Numbered from the stretch's first letter, positions 12,126 to 22,758 are shown. The stretch is 64,000 nucleotides of DNA from Paracoccaceae bacterium (GCA_024742405.1 JANSYP010000001.1:1550001-1614000); one strand, 5' to 3'. Translations and numbers: made by a program. Notes: a model not told the origin generated them from the sequence alone.

Positions 12126-13532
12126 TCAAGGTTCTGTCGGCGTTTCTACGGTAGCAATGCGCGCCCCGGCTTTGGTCGCCGTCACGACGCTGAGCGATTT
12201 GAGCTTTCGGTGCAAGGCGGAGCGTTCCATGCCGACGAAATTCGCCGTCCGCGAGATGTTGCCGCCAAAGCGGTTGATCTGGGTCAGCAGGTACTCGCGC
12301 TCGAACATCTCGCGCGCCTCGCGCAGAGGCATCTGGGTAATGGTTCCGGCCAGTACGACACGGTTTTCGCCGGCCTCTTCGGGGCGGTTGCCCGGCAGTT
12401 CGCTGGCGGCGATTTCGCCGCTGTCTGGGCCGAGGATCAGGACGCGTTCGATCACATTGCGCAACTGCCGCGCATTGCCGGGCCACTGCATCGTTTGGAG
12501 CAGGGCTGCGGCCTCCTCCGACAGGGTTCGGCGCGGCAGACCGTCGGCTTCGTTGAACCGCTCGATGAACGCATCGGCCAGCGCGGGGATGTCGGCGCGG
12601 CGTTCCTCGAGGCCCGGCACGGTGATGGGCACGACATTGAGCCGGTGGTAAAGCTCCTCGCGGAACCGGCCGGCGGCGATCTCGGTCTCGAGATCGCGCG
12701 CGGTGCTGGAGACGATGCGCACATCGACGCTCACCCGAGACGTGCCCCCCACCCGCTGGAATTGCTGATCGACGAGCACGCGCAGGATCTTGGCCTGGGT
12801 GTCGAGCGGCATGTCGGCGACCTCGTCGAGATAGAGCGTGCCGGCATCGGCCTGCTCCAGCAGACCCGGCTGCACCGGCTGGCCCTGGACCTCGGCCCCG
12901 AAGAGCAGTTTTTCCATGTGATCGGCATCGATACTGGCGCAGTTCATGGTGACGAAGGCCGCGGCGGCGCGGTGGGACTGGCCGTGCAGGTAGCGCGCGG
13001 CGGTTTCCTTGCCCGAACCGGGCGCGCCGGACAGCATCACTCGTCCGTTCGACTTGGTGACCTTGTCGAGCTGCGACTTGAAGAGACGAAAGGGCTGGGA
13101 CGATCCGATCAGCTCCGTCACCGTGGTTTCGCCCCGGCGCAGTTCAGTGTTTTCGCGGCGCAGACGCGAGGTCTCCATCGCCCGTCGGATGACGACCAGC
13201 AACTGGTCTATATTGAAGGGCTTCTCGATGAAGTCATAGGCGCCCTGCTTGATCGCGGCCACGGCGATCTCGATATTGCCGTGCCCGGAGATAATCACCA
13301 CCGGGACCTGTGGGGTTTCCCGTTTGACCTTGGTCAGGATGTCGATCCCGTCCATGTCACTGTCCTTGAGCCAGATATCGAGGATCATCAGCGACGGCGT
13401 GGCCTCGGTCAGAGCCGCCACACAATCGTCCGAATTGCCCGCCAGCCGCGTGGTAAAGCCTTCATCTTCGAGGATGTCCGAGATCAGCTCCCGGATATCG
13501 CGTTCGTCATCGACAATCAGAATGTCCGTCAT
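12126..13532 (-). CDS. ntrX: Nitrogen response regulator NtrX (no GAFTGA loop)
   Basis: NtrX is the response regulator partner of the membrane kinase NtrY. The receiver domain has DD at residues 8-9, the phosphorylation site Asp52 (LDIWL) and the lysine of IEKPF. The AAA+ domain has a Walker A-like GAPGSGKET and Walker B GTLYLDEVADMP. Where sigma-54 activators carry GAFTGA, this protein reads FGAEVQGQPVQPGLLEQADA, so the sigma-54 contact loop is missing. The C terminus has a Fis-type helix-turn-helix (INRFGGNISRTANFVGMERSALHRKL). It lies 42 bases after ntrY. Confidence 0.95.
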   Translation of the reverse strand: MTDILIVDDERDIRELISDILEDEGFTTRLAGNSDDCVAALTEATPSLMILDIWLKDSDMDGIDILTKVKRETPQVPVVIISGHGNIEIAVAAIKQGAYDFIEKPFNIDQLLVVIRRAMETSRLRRENTELRRGETTVTELIGSSQPFRLFKSQLDKVTKSNGRVMLSGAPGSGKETAARYLHGQSHRAAAAFVTMNCASIDADHMEKLLFGAEVQGQPVQPGLLEQADAGTLYLDEVADMPLDTQAKILRVLVDQQFQRVGGTSRVSVDVRIVSSTARDLETEIAAGRFREELYHRLNVVPITVPGLEERRADIPALADAFIERFNEADGLPRRTLSEEAAALLQTMQWPGNARQLRNVIERVLILGPDSGEIAASELPGNRPEEAGENRVVLAGTITQMPLREAREMFEREYLLTQINRFGGNISRTANFVGMERSALHRKLKSLSVVTATKAGARIATVETPTEP

Positions 13533-13574
13533 CGCTTTGCTTTCTGCCTCATGTCCCGCCGCGTTTTCCGCAGC

Positions 13575-15839
13575 CTACTCCGCCGCCTGCGCATTGCTCT
13601 GCCCCGCCTCGACCGGCAACCAGATGACCACCTTCGCGCCAGCCGCCGCGCCCGGGGCAAAGGCGGCGGCATCCTCCAGCGCAATCCGTCCGCCATGGTC
13701 CTCGACGATCTTCATCACGATGGGCAGGCCTAGACCCGTACCCTTCTCGCGCGTCGTCACATAGGGCTCGAAGAGCCGCGAGCGATCGGGCGGAAAGCCC
13801 GGCCCGTTGTCGGAGACCGAAATCTCCAGCCCGTCCGCGACAGCCTTCAATGCCACGCGCACCTCCGGCCGGTGCCCATCCGGCGGATGCGGATGCTCGG
13901 TCGCGGCTTCGACAGCGTTCTTGATGAGATTGGTTAGGGCCTGCGACATCAAGGTGGTGTCGATCTCGGCCATGAGCGCTTCGTCTGGCAGCTCGGCCAA
14001 AACCTCCACATGGGTGCGGTCTGCTTCCTGCAACAGCACCGCGTCGCGGATCAGCGCGGTCAGATCCTGCTGGCTCTGATCGGGCTGCGGCATCCGGGCA
14101 AAGCGCGAGAATTCGTCGACGATTCGCCGCAGATCCTCGGTCTGGCGCACGATCACATCCGTCAGACGCTCCAGCGCTTCGGCCTGTTCCGGGTCCAGAT
14201 GTTTGCCGAACTTGCGCTTGATCCGTCCGGCCGAAAGCTGAATGGGCGTCAGAGGATTCTTGATCTCATGGGCGATGCGCCGCGCAACATCGCCCCAGGC
14301 CGCCATTCTCTGGGCGGTGACCAGATCGGTGACATCGTCAAAGGCGATCACGAACCCTTCGACGCGACCGTCGCGCGCCCGCCGGATCGCAAGACGCACG
14401 AGGATCCGGCTGTCGACTCCGCCGCGATGCATGGTGATCTCGTGCTGGCTGTCCTCGGCGGGACCTTGGCGCAAGGAGTCGAGCAATTCGGCAAAATCGG
14501 GCACCAGATCGACGAGCTTTTCACCCGACACCTCATGGTCGTCGAGCGCCAGCAGCCGCGCGCCGGAGCGGTTCACCAGCTCCACCTGCCCTTCGGCGTC
14601 GACGGCCATCACGCCCGAGGTGATCGACCCCAACACGGAATCGAAAAGCCTGCGGCGCTCCTCGCTGGTCCGGTTCGCCTCCAACAGGCTTTCGCGCTGG
14701 CGTTTGAGCTGCCGTGTCATCTGGTTGAAGATGCGTCCGAGCATGGCGATCTCGTCATCGCCCTTTTCCTCGCGAACCTGCACATCCAGATCGCCGCCGC
14801 CGACGCTCTGAGCCGCGCCGGCCAACCGCCCGACCGGGCGGGAAATTCGTTCGGCCAGCCACAGGCCGAGCCAGATGGCGGCCAGAATCAGGATCACCGC
14901 GAACCCGAGATAGAGCAGCCCGAAGTCAAAGAGCAGCTGCCCGCGACGTTGTTCGAGCTGCTGGTAGAGCACCGCGGACTGCTGGGTCTCATCAAGCAGG
15001 CTCAGAAGCTGCCCATCCACCGTGCGCGAGACATAGAGATAGCGGTCGACGAAACTGTCCAGCCGGATCAGGGCGCGAAACTCGTTGTTGTCCCAGTCGG
15101 CAATGATCACCGTTTCGCCTTCGCGCGCTTCGGCCAGGTAGAACGGATCGGGCGCTTCATAGCCGAAAAGGTAGGACCGCTCGCCCCGCGCCCGGATCTC
15201 GCCAGCGCCGTCGATGACGTACGCTTCCTTGAGGCCGCGCTGGATCTGCCCCTGCACCTGCGCCAGCGACAGACGCAGATCGCCGTCGGTCATCAGCCGG
15301 GTTGTGTCGTTCTGCCGGTCGAGCAGTAGGGCCACAGCCTGGGCATCGGTGGAGAGATCACGTCGGTGCTCGGCCTCATAGGCTTCAGCGGCCTCCAGCG
15401 ATGCGCCCACCACGTCGCGCACCCGGTCCGAAAACCAGCCCTCCAGACCGACATTGAGCGTCAGACCGGCAAAGACTGCGACCAGCACCGTGGGCACGAG
15501 TGCCACCAGCGAAAACACCGCCGTGAGCCGCAGGTGCAACCGCGAGCCGGCGGACTGCGCCCGCCGCGCGGCGATGATCTTGACGATGCGGTGAAAGACA
15601 AGCGTCGCGACCGACAGCACGTAGACAAGATCGAACAGCAGGACGAGCCGCAATTCCAGATCCGACGCGCCGACATCGAGCGGCCCGAGCACCAGGAATG
15701 TCGCAATGGCCAGGACCGGTCCGAGCACGACAAGCACGACAGCGCCGACGGCCTGAATGCGCCGTCCTGAAACGCCGCGCCGTCCGGGTCGGAGAAATCC
15801 CAGCCTGCCTTGGGCCGTGTCGCCCGCCTCTGCGCCCAT
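13575..15839 (-). CDS. ntrY: Nitrogen-sensing membrane histidine kinase NtrY
   Basis: NtrY is the sensor kinase that phosphorylates NtrX and in several alphaproteobacteria links nitrogen or redox signals to gene control. The 754 residues show hydrophobic segments near 30-50, 65-85 and 105-125, a periplasmic sensor region, another membrane segment near 310, a HAMP domain, a PAS domain (FDSVLGSITSGVMAVDAEG), a HisKA H-box ([18 protein letters not shown]) and an HATPase domain (LIKNAVEAA, VSDNGPGFP, GTGLGLPIV). It lies 87 bases downstream of ntrC. Confidence 0.95.
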   Translation of the reverse strand: MGAEAGDTAQGRLGFLRPGRRGVSGRRIQAVGAVVLVVLGPVLAIATFLVLGPLDVGASDLELRLVLLFDLVYVLSVATLVFHRIVKIIAARRAQSAGSRLHLRLTAVFSLVALVPTVLVAVFAGLTLNVGLEGWFSDRVRDVVGASLEAAEAYEAEHRRDLSTDAQAVALLLDRQNDTTRLMTDGDLRLSLAQVQGQIQRGLKEAYVIDGAGEIRARGERSYLFGYEAPDPFYLAEAREGETVIIADWDNNEFRALIRLDSFVDRYLYVSRTVDGQLLSLLDETQQSAVLYQQLEQRRGQLLFDFGLLYLGFAVILILAAIWLGLWLAERISRPVGRLAGAAQSVGGGDLDVQVREEKGDDEIAMLGRIFNQMTRQLKRQRESLLEANRTSEERRRLFDSVLGSITSGVMAVDAEGQVELVNRSGARLLALDDHEVSGEKLVDLVPDFAELLDSLRQGPAEDSQHEITMHRGGVDSRILVRLAIRRARDGRVEGFVIAFDDVTDLVTAQRMAAWGDVARRIAHEIKNPLTPIQLSAGRIKRKFGKHLDPEQAEALERLTDVIVRQTEDLRRIVDEFSRFARMPQPDQSQQDLTALIRDAVLLQEADRTHVEVLAELPDEALMAEIDTTLMSQALTNLIKNAVEAATEHPHPPDGHRPEVRVALKAVADGLEISVSDNGPGFPPDRSRLFEPYVTTREKGTGLGLPIVMKIVEDHGGRIALEDAAAFAPGAAAGAKVVIWLPVEAGQSNAQAAE

Positions 15840-15926
15840 GCCGCACCCCGCACCGATGGGTCTCGTTGAGTATTGGCTCGAACTGTGAGCCGAGCGCCGC
15901 CGAAATGCAACGCATCTGTTGCGCGT

Positions 15927-17291
15927 TTACATCAATTTGCGGCGGCGCGTCACGCGGATATCGAGGTCGGTAATCTTCTTGCGGAGCGTATTGCGGTTGA
16001 TCCCCAGCAAATCCGCGCACTTGGCCTGGTTACCGCCGGTCGCATCGAGCGCAATCTCGATCAGCGGAGATTCGACCTCCTTGAGAATGCGCTGATAGAG
16101 GCCCGGCGGCGGCAGCATCCCGCCATGCAGGTCGAAATAGCGCCGCAAATGCTTGGCGACCGACAGCGACAGCTTTTCGCTGTCCACCCGGCCAAGCGCG
16201 GGATGCATGGCGGGCTGGTTGCCCAGCACCTGCTCGATCTCGGCGCGGGCGATTTCATCTTCGGAGTTGGTGACGACCAGCCGCCGAATGGTGTTTTCGA
16301 GCTGCCGCACATTGCCCGGCCAGCTGTAGGTCCGGATCATTTCGAGCGCCTCGTTGGAGAACCGACGCGAACCTCCGCCCTCCGCTTCGCAGCGGGCCAG
16401 GAAATGCTCCGCCAGCAGAGGGATATCGTCGACCCTTTCGCGCAACGCGGGCACATTGATGGTCACGCCGCCGAGGCGGTAAAACAGGTCCTGCCGGAAC
16501 GCGCCCTCTTCCATTTTGCTGGCCAGATCGCCCTGTGACGTTGCCATCACGCGCGGCGCGGGGTCGCCGAAACCGTCGAGCATGCGCACGATGCGGGCCT
16601 GGGCGTCGGAATCGAGATCCCCGACCTCATCAAACAGGATCGAGCCGCCCCGCGCCCGGGCGATCACCGTGGCCGGGCCCTCGACGCCGGTCAGATCGGC
16701 CGCCGAGGCCACGACGAAGGGCATGGTGCGCCGGTCAGAAAAATCGTGGATCGCCCGTGCGATCAGGGACTTGCCCGTGCCGCTTTCACCGGTCACGAGC
16801 ACCGTGAGTTCGGTGTTCATCACCCGCGCAACCAGGCGGTAGAGCGCCTGCATCGCCGGTGTGCGGCCCACCAGGGGAAGGTCGTCCGCATTGCGCTCCG
16901 CGGTGGTGCGCTGCGCCGGGACGCGGCGTTTGACATCGAGCGCCCGGGCCGCGCGTTTCATCAGATCCGGCAGATCGAAGGGTTTCGGCAGATAGTCGAA
17001 CGCGTCGGCCTCGGCGGCCTGGATCGCCGTCATGATCGTGTTCTGGGCCGAGATCACGATCACCGGCAGACCGGGGCGTTCCTCGCTGATCTTGGGCAAC
17101 GCCTCGAGCCCGTTGCCGTCCGGCATGATCACGTCCGAGATCACCAGATCGCCCTTGCCTTCCTCGACCCATCGCATGAGCGTCATCAGCGACGAGGTTG
17201 CGTGCACCTTGCAGCCCGCGCGCGTCAGCGCCTGGGTCAGAACGGTCCGGATCGTCCGGTCGTCATCGGCGACTAGGATCGTGCCATCCAT
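15927..17291 (-). CDS. ntrC: Nitrogen regulator NtrC (sigma-70-type, no GAFTGA loop)
   Basis: NtrC activates nitrogen-assimilation promoters when phosphorylated by NtrB. The receiver domain has its phosphorylation site in [10 protein letters not shown] (Asp53 from the ATG used) and a lysine in LPKPF. The AAA+ domain keeps the P-loop GESGTGKSL and [10 protein letters not shown], but the segment between them reads [20 protein letters not shown]; the usual ELFGHEKGAFTGA block is deleted. Rhodobacter capsulatus NtrC lacks this loop and works with sigma-70 polymerase, so the same is expected here. A Fis-type helix-turn-helix ends the protein ([20 protein letters not shown]). A GTG at 17294 is an alternative start; both overlap the ntrB stop. 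Confidence 0.95.
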   Translation of the reverse strand: MDGTILVADDDRTIRTVLTQALTRAGCKVHATSSLMTLMRWVEEGKGDLVISDVIMPDGNGLEALPKISEERPGLPVIVISAQNTIMTAIQAAEADAFDYLPKPFDLPDLMKRAARALDVKRRVPAQRTTAERNADDLPLVGRTPAMQALYRLVARVMNTELTVLVTGESGTGKSLIARAIHDFSDRRTMPFVVASAADLTGVEGPATVIARARGGSILFDEVGDLDSDAQARIVRMLDGFGDPAPRVMATSQGDLASKMEEGAFRQDLFYRLGGVTINVPALRERVDDIPLLAEHFLARCEAEGGGSRRFSNEALEMIRTYSWPGNVRQLENTIRRLVVTNSEDEIARAEIEQVLGNQPAMHPALGRVDSEKLSLSVAKHLRRYFDLHGGMLPPPGLYQRILKEVESPLIEIALDATGGNQAKCADLLGINRNTLRKKITDLDIRVTRRRKLM

Positions 17292-18379
17292 CACTCGGTC
17301 TCCTCGGTCTTCGGTGCCACGGGCAGCGAGATGCGAAACACAGTGCGTCCCGGTACGCTCTCGACACCGATCCAGCCATCATGTTCGGAAATGATCTTTG
17401 ATACCAGCGCCAGGCCGAGCCCGGTGCCGTTGTCACGACCCGAGACAAACGGGTCGAAGATGTCGCTTGCGATGTCAGACGGAAGACCCGGCCCGTCATC
17501 GATGATCTCGACCTGCAGCGGCAGCGCGCGGCCGGTGCCGTCGGGTTTGCGGACCCGCAACGACAGCTCGTAAAAGGTCCGGATCCGGATCGTACCACCG
17601 GCACGGCTGGCCTCTGCGGCGTTCTTGAGCAGGTTCAGGAAGACCTGGAGCATCTGGTCGCCATCGACCCAGGTGGCCGGCAGCGACGGGTCGTAATCCT
17701 CGATCAGCGTCATATGTGCGGCAAACCCCACCAGCGCGGATTTCCGCGCACGGTCCAGCAGATCGTGCAGATTGACCGCCCGGCGCTTGGGCGGGCGCAG
17801 ATTGCCGAACTGTTCCACCTGTTCCAGCAGTTTCACGATCCGGCGTGATTCGGATACGATCAGATCGGTCAGCTCGCGGTCCTCGCCGTGGAGGTTCATC
17901 GACAGAAGCTGGGCCGCGCCCGTGATACCCGCGAGCGGGTTCTTGATTTCATGGGCCAGCATTTCGGACATGCCGATGGCCGATTTCGCCGCAGATTTGA
18001 CGGATTGCGCGCGGTCCATACGGTCCGCGATCTGTCGCGGCTCCAGCAGCAGCAGCACCATGCCGGGCGCGTCCGTCATCGCCCCGATCTGGATGTTGCA
18101 CTGCACGGGCGGGCGATTTCCGCCGCCGACATCGACATTGTTTATGAAGAGCCCCGACTGGTCGCGACGGACCCGGGCAAAGGCCTCTTCGAGCGGCGCA
18201 TCGATGGTCAGCTTGTCCCAGACCGGAAGGCCCCGGAGGCTGCGCGACGACATGTTCAGGAAATGCTCCGCCGCCGGCGTGATCTCGGCGATCGTGTCGT
18301 CTTCGTTGAGCAGGAAGGCCGGCACCGGCAGCGACGCCCAGAGCGCTCGGCCCCACTCGTTTGCTTCGGTCGGGCTCAT
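17291..18379 (-). CDS. ntrB: Nitrogen regulation histidine kinase NtrB
   Basis: NtrB is the soluble kinase/phosphatase of NtrC, controlled by the PII protein. The 362 residues begin with a PAS domain ([25 protein letters not shown]) and continue with a HisKA domain ([20 protein letters not shown]) and an HATPase domain ([40 protein letters not shown]). It overlaps dusB by four bases (ATGA) and its stop overlaps the ntrC start, so the three genes are translationally coupled. Confidence 0.96.
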   Translation of the reverse strand: MSPTEANEWGRALWASLPVPAFLLNEDDTIAEITPAAEHFLNMSSRSLRGLPVWDKLTIDAPLEEAFARVRRDQSGLFINNVDVGGGNRPPVQCNIQIGAMTDAPGMVLLLLEPRQIADRMDRAQSVKSAAKSAIGMSEMLAHEIKNPLAGITGAAQLLSMNLHGEDRELTDLIVSESRRIVKLLEQVEQFGNLRPPKRRAVNLHDLLDRARKSALVGFAAHMTLIEDYDPSLPATWVDGDQMLQVFLNLLKNAAEASRAGGTIRIRTFYELSLRVRKPDGTGRALPLQVEIIDDGPGLPSDIASDIFDPFVSGRDNGTGLGLALVSKIISEHDGWIGVESVPGRTVFRISLPVAPKTEETE

Positions 18380-19368
18380 GCGGCGACGGCCCGTTCGGGG
18401 GCGAACGCGTCGCGCAGCAGACGGTGAACGTCGCGCGGTATGCTGGCGGTCAGGATGGCGCGGCGCAGGCCGGGCGCCGTTCCGACACCGTCCATGTACC
18501 AGCCAAGATGTTTGCGCGCGACGCGAAGTCCCAGAGCCTCGCCGTAAAAACTCAGCATCGCGTCATGGTGGTCCGCGACCAGTTCGGCGAGCGCTGTACC
18601 TTCCGGCGCTACTGGCGCAGAGGTTCCCGCCAGCCCGGCGGCGATCTGCGCCAATCGCCACGGCGCACCCTGCGCGCCGCGCCCGACCATGACTCCAGCG
18701 GCGCCGGAGCGCGCCAATGCCCGCCGCGCCGTGGTAAGCGATGTGACATCGCCATTCGCGATCACCGGGATCGCAACAGACTCCACGATGGCGCGGATCG
18801 CATCCCAGTCCGCCTGCCCCTTGTAGAACTGGCAGCGCGTGCGTCCGTGGATCGTGACCATGGCAACGCCTGCCGCTTCGGCCCGGCGCGCTATATCTGA
18901 CGCGTTGAGACAGTCGCCATCCCAGCCGAGCCTCGTTTTCAGTGAAACGGGGACGGAGACCGCGCCGACCACGGCCTCGATCAGCCGCAACGCATGGTCG
19001 GGCTCCCGCATCAGCGCCGAGCCCGACAGTCCTCCGACGACCTTCTTGGCAGGACAGCCCATATTGATGTCGATGAGCGCGGCGCCATTGGCCTCTACCA
19101 TCCGGGCGGCCTCGGCGATCCAATAGGGATCACGTCCTGCGAGCTGAACCGCGGTGATGCCGGTGTCGGTCGTGTCCAGACCGAGGGCGGCCCGTTCGCG
19201 CACGCCGGGTTTGGCCTGGACCATTTCCTGACTGGCGACCATCTCGCTGACGACCAGCCCCGCGCCGAAGCGCTGAACCATCCTGCGGAACGGCAGGTCT
19301 GTAATCCCGGCCATCGGGGCCAGAAGGACAGGAGGGTCAAGACGGACGCCTGCCACTCGAATGCTCAA
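18376..19368 (-). CDS. dusB: tRNA-dihydrouridine synthase DusB (NifR3)
   Basis: DusB reduces specific uridines of tRNA to dihydrouridine with FMN and NADPH. The 330-residue TIM barrel shows LLAPMAGITDLPFR, the catalytic cysteine in DINMGCPAKKVVGG, VSLKTRLGWD, IHGRTRCQFYKGQADW and the FMN-binding VMVGRGAQGAPW. In Rhodobacter this gene is nifR3, the first gene of the nifR3-ntrB-ntrC operon, exactly the arrangement here. Divergent ispDF begins 185 bases away; promoters for both should lie in that gap. Confidence 0.96.
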   Translation of the reverse strand: MSIRVAGVRLDPPVLLAPMAGITDLPFRRMVQRFGAGLVVSEMVASQEMVQAKPGVRERAALGLDTTDTGITAVQLAGRDPYWIAEAARMVEANGAALIDINMGCPAKKVVGGLSGSALMREPDHALRLIEAVVGAVSVPVSLKTRLGWDGDCLNASDIARRAEAAGVAMVTIHGRTRCQFYKGQADWDAIRAIVESVAIPVIANGDVTSLTTARRALARSGAAGVMVGRGAQGAPWRLAQIAAGLAGTSAPVAPEGTALAELVADHHDAMLSFYGEALGLRVARKHLGWYMDGVGTAPGLRRAILTASIPRDVHRLLRDAFAPERAVAA

Positions 19369-19553
19369 CTGCTCAATCCTTATGCGATTTTCTCTGCGGT
19401 AGACCTCAGCCGTCGCAGGTGCAATCGACGAGATACTGCAATACGCGATAATTCAGCAACTGCTCAATATTTAGGCGTCCATAAAGGCGGTTCTGCCCGG
19501 ATTGTCACCCGATCGCAGAGAGTCTAGGCCGTTTTCCTGAGGAGTAGTGCGCC

Positions 19554-20723
19554 ATGACAACAACCGTTCTGATCGTTGCCGCCGGCCGCGGCGCCCGCGC
19601 AGGTGGCGAACTCCCAAAGCAATATCAATCGCTTGGGGCCTGTTGCGTGCTTCAGACGACGCTCGAGGCTTTCGCCGCGCATCCACGCGTGCAGGATGGT
19701 GTGCTGGTTCTTGGTCCGGACGATGAAGAACTGTTCACCGCCCATGTCACCGTGCCCTCGGGATTCACACTGCGTCTCACGTCCGGAGGCGCGACCCGGG
19801 ATGCATCCGTCCGCGCCGGACTGGCCGCCCTGCCCGACAGCGCGCAGCGCGTGCTTATCCACGATGCAGCACGGCCTCTGGTGTCCGCCGCGGCCGTCGA
19901 CGGTGTGCTCGACGCGCTCGATACGCACCCCGGTGCGGCGCCGGCCCTGCCGGTCATCGATGCGCTCTGGCGCGGGGAGCGCGGGCTGGTAGCGGGCACT
20001 GCGGATCGCACGGGGTTGTGGCGCGCCCAGACCCCCCAGGGATTTCACGTCGCTCCCATTCGGGCCGCCCACGCGGCCCACTCCGGCGGGGCGGCGGATG
20101 ATGTGGAGGTTGCCCGCGCCCACGGGCTTGACGTCGCCATCACCGCCGGGGATGAGGACAATCTGAAGATCACCCATCCTGGGGATTTCGACCGCGCCCG
20201 GGCGATCCTTGCCGCCCGCGCCGCACAACAGGGGTCGTCGGCCATGGATATCCGCTGCGGCAACGGCTTTGACGTACACGCGTTCGAGGCCGGTGACCAT
20301 GTCATACTCTGCGGCGTGCGTATCCCCCATGACCGGGGCCTGCGCGGCCACTCCGACGCCGATGTCGGCATGCATGCCGTCACCGACGCGATTTATGGGG
20401 CGCTGGCGGACGGCGATATCGGCCGGCATTTCCCGCCCTCCGATCCGCAGTGGAAGGGCGCGGCAAGCCATATCTTTCTGGAGCATGCCATTGGACGGGT
20501 CGCGGCACGGGGCTACCGGATCGCCAATGCCGACTGCACCCTGATCTGTGAGCGCCCGAAGATCGGCCCCCATGCGCACGCGATGCGAGCAGAGCTTGCG
20601 CGGCTCATGCGGCTCGATCTGGACCGGGTGAGCGTGAAGGCCACGACCTCCGAACGGCTGGGCTTTACCGGCCGCGAGGAAGGGATCGCGGCGCTGGCCA
20701 CCGTGACACTGGTGGCCCAATGA
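19554..20723 (+). CDS. ispDF: Bifunctional IspD/IspF enzyme of the MEP pathway
   Basis: A fusion carrying two nonconsecutive steps of isoprenoid synthesis. Residues 1 to about 230 are the 2-C-methyl-D-erythritol 4-phosphate cytidylyltransferase ([38 protein letters not shown]). Residues 231-389 are the MECDP synthase, starting at [15 protein letters not shown] with the metal-binding Asp and His, then [19 protein letters not shown] and [10 protein letters not shown]. The fusion is common in alphaproteobacteria. GAGGAG precedes the ATG at 19554. Its stop overlaps the pgpA start by four bases. Confidence 0.97.
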   Translation: MTTTVLIVAAGRGARAGGELPKQYQSLGACCVLQTTLEAFAAHPRVQDGVLVLGPDDEELFTAHVTVPSGFTLRLTSGGATRDASVRAGLAALPDSAQRVLIHDAARPLVSAAAVDGVLDALDTHPGAAPALPVIDALWRGERGLVAGTADRTGLWRAQTPQGFHVAPIRAAHAAHSGGAADDVEVARAHGLDVAITAGDEDNLKITHPGDFDRARAILAARAAQQGSSAMDIRCGNGFDVHAFEAGDHVILCGVRIPHDRGLRGHSDADVGMHAVTDAIYGALADGDIGRHFPPSDPQWKGAASHIFLEHAIGRVAARGYRIANADCTLICERPKIGPHAHAMRAELARLMRLDLDRVSVKATTSERLGFTGREEGIAALATVTLVAQ

Positions 20724-21220
20724 GGTTCTCGCGCGCCGTCGCCACGCTGGGTGGCGTGGGCACCCTGCCCGGTGCGCCGGGCACCTGGGGCTCGCTCGCG
20801 GCCCTGCCGCTGGGCTATGTGCTGCATGTGCTGGGCGGCTTCTGGCTGCTGGCGCTCGGCACGCTGGTTGTCTGTGTCCTTGGCTGGTGGGCGGCCCGCG
20901 CCGAAGAGGCTGCGACCGGCGCCCACGACGCGGGAGAGATCGTGATCGACGAGGTGGCGGGCCAATGGCTGGCTCTTTGGCCGCTCTCCGCGGGACTGAC
21001 CCATGCCGGGGTCGACCCCTGGGTCTTTCCCTGGCCGGGCTGGCTCGGAGCCTTCGTGCTCTTCCGGCTGTTCGACATCTGGAAACCCGGCCCGGTGGGC
21101 TGGGCGGACCGGCAGCCGGGGGCCACCGGCGTGATGCTGGATGACATCATTGCGGGGCTCTTTGCCGCGATTGGTGTCGCTCTGGCGGCCTATGTCGCCC
21201 ACGGGATGATGGGGGTATGA
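20720..21220 (+). CDS. pgpA: Phosphatidylglycerophosphatase A
   Basis: PgpA removes the phosphate from phosphatidylglycerophosphate to make phosphatidylglycerol. The 166 residues include the N-terminal motif [19 protein letters not shown], a hydrophobic hairpin and the acidic motif [14 protein letters not shown], followed by [17 protein letters not shown], all family hallmarks. The protein is an inner-membrane enzyme. It overlaps ispDF upstream and the cinA-type gene downstream by ATGA, so the three form one transcription unit. Confidence 0.95.
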   Translation: MRFSRAVATLGGVGTLPGAPGTWGSLAALPLGYVLHVLGGFWLLALGTLVVCVLGWWAARAEEAATGAHDAGEIVIDEVAGQWLALWPLSAGLTHAGVDPWVFPWPGWLGAFVLFRLFDIWKPGPVGWADRQPGATGVMLDDIIAGLFAAIGVALAAYVAHGMMGV

Positions 21221-21681
21221 GCGCCGCGGTCCTGCTGGCGAAAGCCAAGGCGGCCGGCGTGATGATCGCCACTGCCGAGAGCTGCACCGCGGGGCTGATC
21301 GCGGGCGCGATTACCGAAGTCGCAGGCTCCAGCGAGATCTTCGACCGAGGCTTCATCACCTATACCAACACCGCCAAGCAGGAGATGCTCGGCGTCGATG
21401 CGGCCACTTTGGAGGCGGTCGGCGCGGTTTCCGAAGAGGTCGCACGAGAGATGGCTGACGGTGCTCTCGCGCGGTCCCAGGCGCAGCGCGCTGTGGCCGT
21501 CACCGGCATCGCAGGACCAGGCGGGTCTGAGTTCAAACCCGAGGGCCGGGTCTGCTTTGCGCTGTCTGCCACCGGGCGCGACCCGATCAGCGAAACGGTG
21601 GATTTCGGCGCCATCGGCCGGAGCGAAGTCCGCGCAGCGACCGTTACGCACGCACTCGATCTGCTGATCGCCTCGATTTAG
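21217..21681 (+). CDS. pncC: CinA C-terminal domain protein (nicotinamide-nucleotide amidase)
   Basis: A 154-residue stand-alone CinA-C domain, which deamidates nicotinamide mononucleotide to nicotinate mononucleotide in NAD salvage. Motifs seen are IATAESCTAGLIAGAIT, VAGSSEIFDRGFITYTN, GAVSEEVAREMADGAL and AVAVTGIAGPGG. The length equals the E. coli single-domain enzymes. It is the last gene of the ispDF-pgpA unit; its 3' end overlaps the convergent Coq10-like gene by four bases. Confidence 0.93.
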   Translation: MSAAVLLAKAKAAGVMIATAESCTAGLIAGAITEVAGSSEIFDRGFITYTNTAKQEMLGVDAATLEAVGAVSEEVAREMADGALARSQAQRAVAVTGIAGPGGSEFKPEGRVCFALSATGRDPISETVDFGAIGRSEVRAATVTHALDLLIASI

Positions 21682-22136
21682 GCGACCGATGCACCGTAAA
21701 GATCGGCCGCGCGCGTTTCGAACGCCCGCACGATCCGCTGCATCGCCTCGTTGAAGACGACGCCGATCACGCCCTGCAGCACCCGGTTCTTGAATTCAAA
21801 ATCCACGAAGAAGTCGACATTGCACCCGCCGGCTTCGCGGTCGGCAAAGCTCCAGCGCGACCTCATGTATTTGAAGGGCCCGTCGATATACTCGGTCAGG
21901 ATCGTGTTTTCACTGTCGATAAGGGTCACCCGACTGCCGAAGCGTTCGCGGAAGACCTTGAAGGAGATCACAAGATCGGCGTCCATGACCACGCGATCGC
22001 CCTGCGGCTTCTTCGAGCGGATTCGCGCCGCCGAGCACCAGGGCAGAAACTCAGGGTAGGACGCCACATCCGCGACCAGATCGTACATCTGTTGCGCCGA
22101 ATAAGGCAGCACCCGCTTTTCGGCGTGGGTCGCCAT
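21678..22136 (-). CDS. START-fold protein of the Coq10/RatA family
   Basis: A 152-residue protein beginning [33 protein letters not shown], the signature of the polyketide-cyclase/Coq10 group. Members bind ubiquinone and are needed for efficient respiration; the E. coli relative RatA has also been called a ribosome-binding toxin. In alphaproteobacteria the Coq10-like role is more probable. The conserved hydrophobic pocket segments ([19 protein letters not shown]) are intact. It is convergent with pncC and divergent from the phosphoribosyltransferase gene. Confidence 0.9.
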   Translation of the reverse strand: MATHAEKRVLPYSAQQMYDLVADVASYPEFLPWCSAARIRSKKPQGDRVVMDADLVISFKVFRERFGSRVTLIDSENTILTEYIDGPFKYMRSRWSFADREAGGCNVDFFVDFEFKNRVLQGVIGVVFNEAMQRIVRAFETRAADLYGASVA

Positions 22137-22221
22137 GGTGATCCTTTCCCCCCGGGGCCTTTACCTTCGGCCAAGTGCACGCGCATATCGGGGAGGAAAC
22201 AGGCAAATTCAAGGGGACGCA

Positions 22222-22758
22222 ATGTCTGAGCGCCCGTATGTCATCGACAAGATGATCTCGGCAAAGACCATTGCCGCGCGCATCGAGGAACTCGCCCGCG
22301 AAATAGAGACGTACTATGCTGATGTGGACAAGCTGGTCGTCGTGGGATTGTTGCGCGGATCCTTCGTCTTCATCGCCGACCTCGTGCGCGAGATCGACAA
22401 GGTGATCGAAGTCGATTTCATCGAGGCCAGCAGCTACGGCGACACGATGGAATCCAGCCGCGAGGTACGCATCCTCAAGGACCTGCGCGGCGAGATCGCC
22501 GGGCGCGACGTGCTGGTGGTCGAGGACCTCGTCGATACCGGACACACGTTGCGCCATGTCACGACGCTTCTGGCCGCGCGCAAACCCAGGACCCTGCGCA
22601 CCATCGCGCTCCTGGACAAACCGACGCGGCGCGAAGTGCAGTTCAACGCCGACTGGATCGGGTTCGAGATTCCGGACGAATTCGTCGTCGGCTACGGCAT
22701 CGACTTTGCCCAGCGGAACCGAAACCTGCCCTATATCGGCAAGGTACGGTTCACCTGA
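22222..22758 (+). CDS. hpt: Hypoxanthine phosphoribosyltransferase
   Basis: Hpt joins hypoxanthine or guanine to PRPP for purine salvage in the cytoplasm. From the ATG at 22222 ([20 protein letters not shown], with AAGGGG upstream) it has 178 residues, the family length. The PRPP loop is [17 protein letters not shown], the flexible-loop region is [10 protein letters not shown], and [20 protein letters not shown] near the C terminus is the purine-binding segment of HPRTs. The gene is monocistronic. Confidence 0.94.
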   Translation: MSERPYVIDKMISAKTIAARIEELAREIETYYADVDKLVVVGLLRGSFVFIADLVREIDKVIEVDFIEASSYGDTMESSREVRILKDLRGEIAGRDVLVVEDLVDTGHTLRHVTTLLAARKPRTLRTIALLDKPTRREVQFNADWIGFEIPDEFVVGYGIDFAQRNRNLPYIGKVRFT

